Shown here one piece after another: positions 1-14,141 of a DNA stretch of 64,000 bases. Position 1 is the stretch's first letter, and each line of letters begins with the position of its first letter. This DNA comes from Sipunculus nudus. Lineage: Eukaryota; Annelida; Sipuncula; Golfingiida; Sipunculidae. The stretch spans positions 50,126,750 through 50,190,749 of the forward strand of contig CM049318.1 in the NCBI GenBank assembly GCA_026874595.1, in the 5' to 3' direction. The notes beneath the pieces were generated by a model that worked only from the letters and a program-made list of their open reading frames with translations, made no database searches and was not told where the DNA came from. Made by a program: the position numbers and the translations under genes.

Positions 1-3000
1 TACAAATCCTTTTGTCAAAATAGACTTTGATGGTCTTGCTGATCTGGTCAGTGTGCATCCTTATACAGTAAACGTAGATGCGGTCAGAGTGGTCATCATC
101 CATCCAGACGCCACAGAAACCATTATGACGTCTGTTCTACCCGATGGAACATCACCGGTTGGAGTGAGTGTTTGTTTCATATCGTGCCGCAGTTGTAGGA
201 AAGCTCAGTATAGAAAATTAATAAGATAATGATAAATATTTAAAATTTGCAACACGCCAGTGAAGAATTTGACCTCAGTTCGAGGTCAGAGTGAGCTTAT
301 AGGTCACTCTTAAGAAGAGATTATAGTGACCATGCGTTATCCTTCCAATCAGTGAGCTCAGCTAACATACACGGTTAGATCACAGAGCTCAAAGTATACT
401 GAAGTTATTGATAGGAATCATATAACAGTTTTGAAACTTTGATTTAAGGATCTTACCATGTCTTACCACAATTTAAATTCTATATTTTGCCCTCAGTCTG
501 TCAATTATGGTTGATTCTTTATTTGTTGGGAAACAACAGCGTCAGTGGTTGCACTGGTGGAGCCTTTCTTTCACTTGAAATGATTTCTCCATTTTGATCT
601 CCTTTTATTAAGTGTAACACACTACATAATAAAAAAATATAAAATTTAATTTTTCTTGGACCCTCCATCCCCCCCCCCCAAAAAAAATAAAATAAGGGGG
701 GGGGCTCAGTATGTAGCCTTCTTCAGTATTTTTTCACGGTATTTTTAAGATCATTGCAAAATATTATAAAAAATATTTCTGAACAACTAGGAATAAAACG
801 GCATTTGCATCTAAACACAATTAAACGTGGCCATATTTTTTCTCCCGGTTCCTCGATTGCGTCCACCCCTAGGGACTACCGAAACGCGACCATCCGAGCC
901 ATGGAGAGTGCCTCGGACTTATTGTTATAACTTGTTGTTCAAAACACGTAAAATAAGTAAAGTTTAAACAAATTTAAGACAACATTTTCTGTGTAAAATA
1001 GGTTCTGAACACAGCTGGCAACTCGCCTTTATAAAGAATAATTCATTTTGATATAAGTGTAATCCACTGTTGAATAGTCGTGAAACAAATTTACAGTATA
1101 TGTTGGTATGTATACACTTTACACTACTATGATTAATTATTTAATATAACCTCAACACACAAAAACATATAAATCTTAATGCACATAGAATATACATACT
1201 TCTTCCTCAATGTACATCTCTGAAAAAAATGGTGAGAGCCGTCTCTACTTTTCCCTCTCAGTTCAGTTATACACAGACTCTAGGCTTTCTATCATACAAC
1301 ACGTCAGCACAATTACCATAACTTTTCGGATATCTCAGTCGACTGTTATTTGCACACGATGATTTTGGCTGCAAAGAGCAATTCTAATTTATCCTCTTGA
1401 GCAGCTATTTTGGAGATATGTAAAGTTACACTCACAAAAGTTATTAATTATCTTATCAGTATTAATATTAGTACTTCTTTCTTCTCCTTTGTTAATGTAA
1501 ACCTTGAAGTCCCCTGTCTCAGTTGTGTCAACAGGAGTCTGCGATAATTTATTTTTCAGGAATGCGCCTGATCAATATTACTTTGTCCTTTACATAGCGT
1601 GCATCATAAATTCCTGGTTGGCCTCAGTTAATGTAATATTTTCCATTACTTTACTCAACACTGTGATATTCATCAGAATCAAAATAATAAAAATAATTAA
1701 AGTGCAGCTTTTGTGTGCATTCATACCCTGTGAAAATGTTAAAAATGTGGCCTTTACGTATATCTTCTCTTGCTTTAATCATGTTCTGGCTGTAAAATAA
1801 AACACATTTAAATAAATATTTCATACAGACATGCAAGAGGCTGGCGTAATTACAGACTCCTTGATGTTAAACAAATAGGTCAACATAAAAAGATGCACGA
1901 GTGACAAATTGTGCTTCTATGCATTTCTCATTAACACAGTTATGAGTTTGAGTTTATAAGTTATGAGTATTAATTTTGATAATAAAGGGTGCATGAGAGA
2001 CACACTTTAAGAAATCAAAGCCTCCTTTCCCCTTAATCCTACTACGTCATTATTTTCTTAATTATCCACTTAGAATTAATTACACCCATCCACAAAGGTA
2101 TCTGACAAATGTTTAAGTTTACAGTTTTTACAATACATGTTTTCTGTTACTACGCTGGATGGGGCATGGTCACGTCGCCTGGTGGTTGACACCTGTGATG
2201 CCGAAATGACGGTGGAGAGCGTATTTGATTGTGCTACATGTCTAATGGAAGTTACAAACATGTATATAACAAGTTCACTGCGCCTTCTAAGACTCAATCC
2301 AATAAAAATGTCACAAGATGAAAAATACCTACCATTCCATAATTTCCATTTGTCATTTGCTGAAGATGGCAATGTATTGCTTATTATGGACGAGTGACAG
2401 CTTTGGGAAACCACGCGGTTGGCGGTAACAGTTAAGATAGGACCTGCTCAAGGCTTGAAGTCTATAGCCTCCTATTTTTTTCAGTATCACATTTCCTAAT
2501 TTCATGTGGCCTGTTCGACCAAAATGAACATAGTACTCCGTCTTAAAATGGGTTCTAATTGAATTTCTAGAGAATATAATTGAATTTCTAGAGATTATGG
2601 TATATTATAATAGTTTTTGCGAACTTATGAAAGACCAACAGTTTGAGACTAAATTCCTGCACACAGCCCCATTCACAGTTAACAGATCAAAATGAGCTAA
2701 CGATGACCTTACAATGACGACATGAGCTACCTGTTACATCAATGGGAGTCTGTCTAGCTGCCCCTAGCTCATCAGTATACATGATGAGCAGATATGCGGA
2801 TCAAACTCGTGGCGGTCAAGCTGTGTATATGTTACAGGCAGACAGTCTTAGTATTCCTTTTTTACATATTGCAGTACTGACGTTACTGATTTTGACGTAT
2901 ATGTTTCAGGCAGACAGTCTTAGTATTCCTTCTTTATTTATTGCAGTACTGACGTTACTGATTTTGACGTATATGTTACAGGCAGACAGTCTTAGTATTC

Positions 3001-3377
3001 CTTGTTTACGTATTGCAGTACTGACGTGACTGATTTTCACGTATATGTTACAGGCAGACAGTCTTATTATTCCTTGTTTACGTATTGCAGTACTGACGTT
3101 ACTGATTTTGACATATTAGTTACAGGCAGACAGTCTTAGTATTCCTTCTTTACGTATTGCAGTACTGACGTTACTGATTTTGACCACTTCGGTGCTAGAA
3201 CATTACAGAAACATATCTCTTCTAATCACACATTTATGTTACAGGACCTGTATCCAACTAACCAGGAGCTAAACATGCCAAATCCAACATTTGCGGATTC
3301 AATCCGCCTCGAGTTCATCCGGGCAACCCCAGGCTCAGTATCTGTGCAGTTGGAGATGGATGCTTGTATCTACACAG
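1..3377 (+). CDS. Module G1, partial: beta-sandwich (galactose-binding-like) domain, exons 1-163 and 3245-3377
   Basis: The window opens inside the first exon of this module; the missing start can be inferred from its near twin G3. The first exon is read from base 2 and ends phase 0 at donor 164. The second begins after TTACAG and ends phase 1. Visible hallmarks are an NPFVKIDF strand, VDAVRVVII, a second-half IRLEFIRATPG strand, and a closing Cys in the MDACIY motif. This strand pattern with a terminal Cys resembles discoidin/F5-8C-like galactose-binding folds, but I cannot assign a named family. It differs from G3 at 11 of 162 bases in the first exon and about 14 of 133 in the second, mostly silent changes. 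Confidence 0.75.
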
Positions 3378-6300
3378 GTACCTTAACAAATTTAGAAAGT
3401 TTAATCAAGGGTTCTCTGATGTCAATATTACCCATTTACAAATGATCACTGGCTGTATTTTCTAAAGCAATATACCCTGTGCTTTCAACTGCTATTTTTT
3501 GGACAATTAAACCGTTAAGATCTACAACATCAGTGTAACTCTTACGTTATCAATTCATCATGGCCTGTTAATATATGGTGTGTCACGCAGACCACTAAAT
3601 GTTGCAAAATCTGTTAAACAACCTGAACAATGTGACTTATGATAAAGAATAATACACTTAATATTGTTTATTTTATTCCAGTCACACCAACTCCAACACT
3701 GACCAGCACATCAACTCCTACAGTCACACCAACTGAAACCGTTACATACACACCGACCGTTACACCTACAGGCACAGTGACTTACACACAAACAGTCACA
3801 CCAACGAGCACAGTCACATACACACCAACAAGCACAGTCACATACACACCAACAGTCACACCAACAAGCTCAGTCACATACACACCAACAGTCACACCAA
3901 CAAGCACAGTCACATATACACCCTCTGTGACACCTACAAGCACAGTCACATACACACAAACAGTGACACCTACAAGCTCAGTCACATACTCACCATCAGT
4001 CACACCAACAAGCACAGTCACATACACACCAACTGGAACAGTTACATACACACCGACCGTTACACCTACAGGCACAGTGACTTACACACCAACAGTCACA
4101 CCAACATCTACCAGTACTTCAACATACACACCAACTGTGACACAATCAAGCACAGTGACATACACACCAACAGTCACAGCAACGGGCACAGTGACAAATA
4201 CACCCAATGTGACGCCATCATCTACAAGTTCTTCAACATACACACCAAAAGTGACACCTACAAATACAGTGACAAACACACCAACAAGTACAGTGACATA
4301 CACACCAACAGTCACACCAACAAGCACAGTCACATATACACCCACTGTGACACCTACAAGCACAGTCACATACACACCAACAGTGACACCTACAAGCTCA
4401 GTCACATACACACCAACAGTCACACCAACAAGCTCAGTCACATACACACCAACAGTCACACCAACAAGCACAGTCACATATACACCCACTGTGACACCAA
4501 CAAGCACAGTCACATACACACCAACAGTGACACCTACAAGCACAGTGACATACACACCAACAGTCACACCAACAAGCTCAGTCACATACACACCAACAGT
4601 CACACCAACAAGCACAGTCACATATACATCCTCTGTGACACCTACAAGCACAGTCACATACACACCAACAGTGACACCAACAAGCTCAGTCACATACACA
4701 CCAACAGTCACACCAACAATTTCAGTCACATACACACCCACTGTGACACCTACAAGCACAGTGACAAACACACCAACAAGTACAGTGACATACACACCAA
4801 CAGTCACACCAACAAGCACAGTCACATATACACCCACTGTGACACCAACAAGCTCAGTCACATACATACCAACAGTCACACCAACAAGCACAGTCCCATA
4901 CACAACAACAGTGACACCAACAAGCTCAGTCACCTACACACCAACAGTCACCACAACAAGCTCAGTCACATACACACCAACAGTCACACCAACAAGCTCA
5001 GTCACATACACACCAACAGTCACACCAACAAGCACAGTCACATATACACCCACTGTGACACCAACAAGCTCAGTCATATACACACCAACAGTCACACCAA
5101 CAAGCACAGTCACATACACACCAACAGTGACACCTACAAGCACAGTGACATACATACCAACAGTGACACCAACAAGCACAGTGACATACACACCAACAGT
5201 GACACCAACAAGCACAGTCACATATACACCCACTGTGACACCAACAAGCTCAGTCACATACACAACAACAGTCACACCAACAAGCTCAGTCACATATACA
5301 CCCACTGTGACACCAACAAGCTCAGTCACATACACACCAACAGTCACACCAACAAGCTCAGTCACATATACACCCACTGTGACACCAACAAGCTCAGTCA
5401 CATACACACCAACAGTCACACCAACAAGCTCAGTCATATACACACCAACAGTCACACCAACAAGCTCAGTCACATACACACCAACAGTCACACCAACAAG
5501 CTCAGTCACATACACACCAACAGTCACACCTACAAGCACAGTCACATACACACCAACAGTGACACCTACAAGTACAGTGACATACACACCAAAAGTCACA
5601 CCAACAAGCTCAGTCACATACACACCAACAAGTACAGTGACATACACACCAACAGTGACACCTACAAGCACAGTCACATACACACCAACAGTCACACCAA
5701 CAAGCACAGTCACATACACACCAACTGTTACACCAACAAGCACAGTCACATACACACCAACAGTCACACCGACAGGCACAGTCACACACACACCAACAGT
5801 CACACCATCATCTACAAGTACTTCAACATACACACCAACTGTGACACCAACGGCAACCATCACCTACACACCAACAGTCACACCGACAGGCACGGCGACA
5901 TTCACACCAACAGTGACACCGACAGGCACCGTAATATACACACCAACAGTGACACCAACAAGCTCAGTGACATACACCCCAACTGTTACAGCCAGTACAA
6001 CCAGTAAGTAGTATTGAACAAGTCGTTAAGAAGTTATGAAACACTGATTTGTCATACGGAGATGTTTAAAACAGAATATTTTATATTGCAGACTAGGAGA
6101 TCCCGATGAGCGATTGAAATAAAAATTTGTTTTCATATTGTAAATTTATAAAGCAACCTCAGCACTGTATTTATCAGTGTAAATAATGTCCATATAGATG
6201 AATAGATCGATGACCGATTGCGTTAGCCAGTTTGCCCCCCCCCCCCCTAAAAATGTTCTGGCATTTTACATCAATTAAGTTGCACTAAGATCATATACAG

Positions 6301-8404
6301 AAAAATTAATGTAGAAAGTGGGAGATTTAATAATGATTTTATTCACCAGTCAGAAAATTTTTGATGTTGAAATTAACTATTTTACCGGGAAAAACAAATA
6401 TTCCCGTCAAATTTATAAATAATGCTTGAAATCAATAAACTATTTATTCCATTTTCCATACATTAAAAAATATTTTATTGTTTTGAGATAAGAGCACAAA
6501 TTAGCAACACTAATGTGGTCCTGTTCCCGATTACAAAAAAGATCTACGAGAAAAAGGATCGATGATTCATTTTTGTTTGCTTAAGACTAAAATATCATTC
6601 TAAAACTAAATGCGTATTAGCCGCTTATGTTATTTGTTATAAGCCTTAGCGGTTAATAAGCCAATGCATTGTTCTAGTAAAGACCAAGTGCGCCCCTTCA
6701 TGTTTGGGTTATGTCATATATAGGGGTTAAAGATACGATGAAGGTTTGCTTGGAATGTGACAGTGCTTTAACAATTGTGTACTGTTACAGCTGAATGTAT
6801 CTACTGATATAACTATTTATTACTGATATTTATTATTAAAAACTATACCGTCCCCCTTGTATTCAGCTGGTAGAACTTCATTTGAAGGGGTTACTCTCTG
6901 AAATTTTGCAAAATGGTTTGAGCAGAACCCTTTGCCGACACTGACCCCGACCGGATGTGGCACCGTTTCTACCCGGGCGAGTAAGTGTTTTGGTTGAAAT
7001 ACAAAAAAATGATCAACGAAATATTGAACAGTTTTATTGCTGTGCACACCAGCAATCATATGAGCAAAATAAAGTATGTTCAATCAACCAGCTTCTTTGG
7101 CTCACGGGTAGAGGACATGATTCGTGAGTTCGAATCTCACCCGAAGCAGGGAGATCTTTCACGTTGGGCCCCACCCAGTGTGAGTGCTCTGAAGGTTTAA
7201 TGGGAAGACCGTGCCCATCGGCCATGCTTCACCCTCGGGGGTTCTTCGGTGGTATGACCCAGTAATGGGGACGATTACGAACCCAGGGCCCGCGGGTGCA
7301 GTAGTCATCGGGCCCGGTTGATGCTGGGAATTAAAATGATGGTCAACAATTGGACAATTTAATATACAGTAGAACCTGTCTGAAAGACTACCTATCTAAT
7401 AAGACAAAATGTCTATGAAGACCACTCTTGAGTGAACTGAAAACATTCACTGATTATGTTATCAAGACCACCTGTGAATTGAGACTTTTGGCAAGTCCCA
7501 CGGTTGGTCTTATTGCACAGGTTTCACTGGATAGTACTGAAGCCAGAAAATGAAACCTTGGAGCGTGTGATCATCTAATCTGATCAACGAAATATTGAAT
7601 GGTTTTATGACGGTGCACGCTATAATTCATGGGAGCAAAATAAGGTGGTTGTGGAGAGAGGGGTATGTATTTATTAAGTAATATAATAATTCATATAATC
7701 TTATCAGTCATTTCCATATATGACCATTCATGAAGAAATTCATTCGTATTCGTCGCTTTATGTTCCAGGGATCACGAATCGTTACCATTGTCCGTCTGAC
7801 CTCGCGTTTTGGATAAATTATGAAACACGCGAGGACTTAAAGGTCAACGCAACATCCACTGATCAGAATGAACCTGTCGATGCTTTAATAGCCTCGGGGA
7901 GCTACTGGCAAGCAGCTCCAACTGGTTTGCCAGTTGAAAGTTTAGTTATCCAGCTCTACAGACAGGATCCGCTATTCCAATACCTATCCATGAAAGTGAA
8001 AGGGGCTTCCGAGGTGCGAGTAATACTCTTGAACAGCCAAGGAGTGATTACGTACCAAGAGGTAATTTGAATTCATTCTAAAATACGTCACAATTTACCT
8101 ATGACATAAAACGGAGCTGTGAGTCACGTATTAAAAATCATATGAGCTAATACAACAAGTATGTGGCACCCTTGATTAGTAAATCTTCTAAATCCAATTT
8201 TCGTATTTAAGCCCGGAAAAGAATATGCAATTTTAAATATATATATATATATATATATAATATATATATATATATTTATATATATATATATTTATATGTA
8301 TGAATGAAAATTTGTCAGACATTTTTAAAATTAGGTAACTTCCTGCAACATTGTTGCCCCCTTCAGGAAAGACTGTCTGATTATTTATTGCATATAACCT
8401 GTAG

Positions 8405-8456
<52 letters not shown>

Positions 8457-11400
8457 ATAAAATGATATATCATAGTATTGGTCAAAGAGTAAATGTTTAA
8501 GAAACATCGGTTGATTTATCTAAACATATAATGGAAAAGACACGAAAATGTGACGGTTAGTTGACCGGCTGAATTTTTTTTTTTTTTTTTTTTTGTCAAC
8601 AGACATTTGAAGAATTGACTGGCGCTGAGAGGGAAATACTGGTATATCCTTCACATTTACCCGAAGGAAATGTTCTAGTCATTGAGCTGACAAGAGCTGG
8701 AACCGCTGCTCCCAAAGTGTCTGAATTGTCTGCTACCTTCTGTGGGGAACCAGGTATGTTCAGTCTATGTGTGTGTTGTTCCATTTTGGGCGATACATTT
8801 TTAATATAATGTTCTGTAACTTAGCAACCATTGAAAGGAATTTAATATTGAATCAAATTATAATATTAATTATGTAATCCTTTGATATTATATATATATG
8901 TGTGTTTTATATTAATATTCAGTTATGGCATATTATTTATTATTATACACATATATTACTGCCTCAGGGTTAACGATTGGACAATTTATATACAGTACAA
9001 CCTTATAGACTACCTATCAATATGACCATATGTCTCTTAAGACCACTCTTGGGTGAACCGAAAACATTCACATCTGTATATTAATAGCGTAAGGCGATTT
9101 TTGTAATTTTCCGTATCTCCTCTGATACCACCCAGCGGATTGCCGTAATTTTCGACATACATATGCTCCGGTTTTTCCGTAGAGATTTCACCCACTTTTG
9201 TTTCCAATATTTGCGTATTACGTACCTAATTAATAATTTTAATATTTGCTCCCCGGCGGGCGCTTCTTTTCTCTGTGTCTTCGGGCCCGGTAACTCAATG
9301 GCTATAGCATGTGTGAAGGCGGGACAGAGTTTTACTCATGGGGCCCTGTCTGGGGATTTCTTACATTTCGCGTTGACCGGCCCGAAATAATCCACATCGG
9401 CGATCCCTTCTCAAAAGGGGGAACTTTGAAAAACTTGTTTAGTGAGAGCCCACGTCGTGATCTGATATGCTTAAGTGCACATCTATCGGGTCACAGGAAA
9501 TCGTTATGGATATGCCAAAAAAGTTATGGTTCTCAGGCACTTTATTTCAGAAACCTGTGAGGCCGGGCGATATTTCACCTTTGTTTTGTATGTTACAACA
9601 AAAAAATCATATGTTCAGGGAAAAGCATGAAAAAAAAACAGAATTGATTTGCTAAACAAGCAAAAGAACTACATAACTAAGGAAATCTGATCGAAATTGT
9701 ATTATTATATCTTCGTGCAAGATGAAAATCAAAATATGCGGGGGGGGGGGGGGGGGGGGTTGGTTATAATTGTCGCGGGCGGTGCCTGAGAACCATACCT
9801 TTTGTTATTTTATTTTTGTCCTATACAGTCGCACGAAGTCCAGGGCCGTGCATGCGACTGAGGTTCTTGACAAATATATGCCAACACGTGTAGGCCTACC
9901 ATGTAACAGATATAAAGAAAATGTTAACCAAATCCACGTCGTGGTTGGTACAGTGTAATGTGTAAACGTGTGGAGTGGAACAACCAAAGTTGTAAACTCG
10001 TAATATTGACTTTAAATGTTTTGAAAATCTAGATTTTTTATCAGTACTGCAGGTACAAATGTAAAACTCCTGTAAAAATGTATATTTAATACGTTTGTAC
10101 TGGTATGTTTCGTTTAAATGAATGAGCGATCTGATTTTCAATAATGTTTATGAAATACTCTTTGTTTTGAAAGACTTAATTCTTTCATTCAGTATGTATG
10201 CTTATTGCGTAAAATTCATGGCCATCACTGTTACTATTTTTACAAATAAAACTGGTATTTGTGCATTTTCTTCTTAGGTTTATTCCGTGGATGGTTTCTT
10301 TTGTATGTATATGTAATACTGTTGAGGTGACTATTTATCAAAGACCCCGACCACATGGTAGGCACTGGCTCTGAGTGACCGTGTGCGACTGTACGCTGTT
10401 CGGAAACATTTTCCGAACGCTGTTCCGAAAGATGTTTATCGACAACACCATACATATATGGATCTATATATTAATAGCGTTACGCGATTGGTGTGATTTT
10501 CCGTATTTGCTAGTTGATTATAATATTAAGACCACCTGTGAATTGAGACTTTTTGCTCATTCCACCGGTTTCACTGTATTTTGTTGTCTTATGTTCCATT
10601 TGCATGTTTGTACTTCGTCTTATTCATTATTTGATTTTTTCGATTATTTTTTCGATTTTGTGTGGTCCATGGTGCATTTTTAATTGCTGATGATGTGGTA
10701 AAATATTCCATTGTCTGTTTCAAGGATAAACGTATAATTTACATTTGCTATTTTATATTTAATTCAGAGTCCACTCCAAGTATGACTGCAACCACACCAA
10801 TCGTGACACCATCAGGTACTCTGACGTTCACACCAACAGGCACAGTGACATACACACCAACACCAACAAGCACAGTGACTTACACACCAACTGTTACACC
10901 AACAGCGTCTATCACTGCCACTTACGCTTCTACAACAGTTACTCAACCTGCGACAAGTGAGTGTTTCTTGTATGTTTCTTCCGATCAATAAGGAAAATTA
11001 TGCGTTCTATATTTTTTTTTTGTTCAACTAGCAACAGCAATAATCGTCAGTGGCGCCACTAGAGGCACCAGTCGTGCGTTAATTATACTGAAACGGGCTG
11101 GCAACCTCTAGCAGAGAGGATACTGCCGGAAACTCAAGTCACGAAATGCGTAATAAAGCCGATTTGCGCGCACTATTTTCTAATTTGTGCATTGTATTTC
11201 AGACACAGAGAGAATTTATTCTCAAACATGCTTGTGGCTGATCAAAACGTAAATGTTCTTATGGGGAGTGCCGATTTAATGTATGACGAAAACTGTGAGA
11301 TGCCATATCCACAAATTTATTTTAGTAACAAACGATTCAAAAGTCATTTGTCGGCCACGTTATATAAATACCCAAAAGATGTAACAGAATGAATCAAGAT

Positions 11401-12547
11401 TCCCTGGTACACGTTTCCAGTCCTCTTAGATGCTCTCCTCAATGTACATGTATATGCTTAAAAGTGTTTGGAACATATACTTATTCCTGTGTTATGCTTT
11501 ACATGTATTGTTAATTGCAATGTATCTATTTCGTTGAATCTATACGTGTGTGCAGTCCGGGGAGAAGAATTAAAATGTTTTTTATCCTCCTTGCTTTTTC
11601 TGCAATAAAATACGGTAGAACCTCCGAATTACGGACACTGACGGGACCGGACATTTTTCCCGCAAAAGAGAGGTGCCCTTAGTGAGGAGGTTATAGATTT
11701 CGAGATTTCTTTCAAGGGACTGTCCGTAGGTGGCCGTAAATAGGTGCCCTTAGTACAGAGGTGCCCGTAAGGAGAGGTTCGACTATATTGTTTTAACCAA
11801 CTATTCTTTTCCTGCAGATAATAAAGTCCCGTTATTTAGATTTTAACAATTTATCTGAATACAAACAAATTTCTTCATAATATCAATAAAATGTCTATTC
11901 ATGTTATACTTAAACAGTTAAACAATTTTTACTACATTGCAGCCCCATATAGATGTGTGGATATCTATCATTCTGAAGACATCATTACAACAGACTCAGT
12001 AGACGTTTCCAGTAATGATGCTGATGAACTGAAATTGATACCAACTACACCAACATACTGGACATCTGATGCCAGTGATACAAATCCATTTGTCAAAATA
12101 GACTTTGATGGTCTTGCTGATCTGGTCAGTGTGCATCCTTATACGGTAAACGTAGATGCGGTCAGAGTGGTCATCATCCATCCAGATGCCTCAGAAACCA
12201 TGATGACATCTGTTTTGCCTGATGGAACAACACCAGTTGGAGTGAGTACTTATTTAATAATTCTCATGGTAAAGATCAATATTCACCTGCGATAAAATAC
12301 TTATACATTTTGTTTTGCGGTTTGTATAATTTCAATGTCCAATCGTTAAACACTCGTAATGTAAGCACTGAGAATATTAAGATCCTCTTGTAAGTAGAGT
12401 GTGCGAACGTAGGCTCTGATCTCCAGTTGGTAAACAAGAGCATAAATCAGGGTACAGGACATGCTGGTCGCTGGCCCCGTTCTTCGTGTAATAGTTCACA
12501 CGTGTTATATATCAATTTTGCCACATAAAAAGAAACAGAATTATGTG

Positions 12548-12589
<42 letters not shown>

Positions 12590-13585
12590 TAGAACGCCTG
12601 TATACGGTCACCATCGGGACTGGAAGAAAGTGGCCTTGATACAGGAGTGGCCGTTATGCAGGACTTGGCCAGGATGGGGGGTGGGGTTAAAATGTAACAC
12701 GAAACCAAGGTCAAATCTTTTTTACGATCAACAAAATATTGGTTTATATAGAGTATTAGTATAACTACTGTTATCAATAAAAAAATAAAATATTTCTGCT
12801 AGCTGTTGGCTGCATTTCCCGTCACTCTTACTGATACGATCTACCTTTTCTTTGAGAGGAAGTTTATGTCTTTTCTTGGTCGCCATAATGGGCAAAGTGA
12901 TTGGGACAGAGTATGCGTAACATTTTATACATGTAAGAATGTTTATTTTGCATTCATAATTATTCATGTACGAGTAAATTTGCGATGTTTGTCGCACTGT
13001 TTTCGTTTGATGTACGTGTTCACAAGGATATTAGAGAAAGTTTAAAGATGCACAGTCAGCCTAACGTTTTTTCTGATGACATAATCATCGGGACCCGCTG
13101 GTTGTCAGTCGATAATTAAATGACAAACACTGTGATTAAGATCCGGCTCGCACGACTGATTCCCAAACATACACGCAGGTTGGAACATATGCCTTACTAT
13201 TGTGCATACTAATGAGGCTGAGTGGTGTAGTACGATGCTGGCTACGTTTCAAACAACTCAGTCACGGTCGAGTGGTTTCCTTTATCCAGGCACTCATTAA
13301 CAGACAGGAATATGTGAGTGCGGACACTTGTGTAATGATATTGAGGTCAGAAGTGGCCGCTCGATTTGTTGAGCCCACGTCACGGAGTCACTGCCCCTGA
13401 CCGTAATTGAGGCGTTTCCAGGCCTGCGGGACCGAGAGACCTGGCCGTAATACGGAATCGAGGAGTGACTGTAGTTGACAACAAAATGATTATGAAATAT
13501 AACGGTCGAAAATTCGGGACCGGAAAATCTGACCGGTATAGACGTATTAACCGTTATTGAGGCGTGGCCGTTAGCAGGCGTTCAA

Positions 13586-13632
<47 letters not shown>

Positions 13633-14077
13633 GTCACGTGTTCACACAGTATGGTCAAAAATGGCATTTTGATGACACAGGTTAAGTATCCCACAAAATT
13701 TCCGTTTGGCAAAACTAATACAGCTGATATTGAATAATTTCAGATTAAATGCCTGTCAGTAAAAGGCATAAATTTAACCTATTCTAACCGCACATTGATG
13801 TTACAGGACCTGTATCCAACTAACCAGGAGCTGATCATGCCAAATCCAACATTTGCGGCATCTATTCGCCTCGAATTCATCCGGGCAACACCAGGCTCAA
13901 TATCTGTACAGCTGGAGATGGATGCTTGCATTTACGCAGGTAAAAGATTAATTAATTTTCCCTCAAAATATCTTCACAAAATAGTGACTCACCCCTTTAA
14001 GTGTAAACCTTTTAGTAGCTTCTCAGTCTTTGACACATCTGTTCGAAAGTATGACCTTTATATATAAAGATTTGCCT

Positions 14078-14141
<64 letters not shown>

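Noticed and set aside
2742-3029. 95-codon frame repeating ADSLSIP motifs
   Set aside because: It is just the translation of the intronic 72-bp tandem array, with no splice or start context.
3782-5863. Long stop-free frames on the minus strand (97, 283 and 309 codons of VGVTVGVYVTV type)
   Set aside because: They are the mirror of the 36-bp repeat in the plus-strand mucin exon, which has fitting splice borders and phase. A repeat without stops in one frame keeps mirror frames open too.
7090-7160. A tRNA gene
   Set aside because: Box A and box B resemble RNA polymerase III signals, but the space between them cannot hold a normal anticodon arm. It was kept only as a possible SINE-like repeat.
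11192-11392. 66-codon open frame after TTTCAG in the intron between exons 10768-10956 and 11943-12241
   Set aside because: In the phase required by the preceding exon it stops after 16 codons, and the open frame has no family features. An alternative terminal exon cannot be excluded but is not supported.
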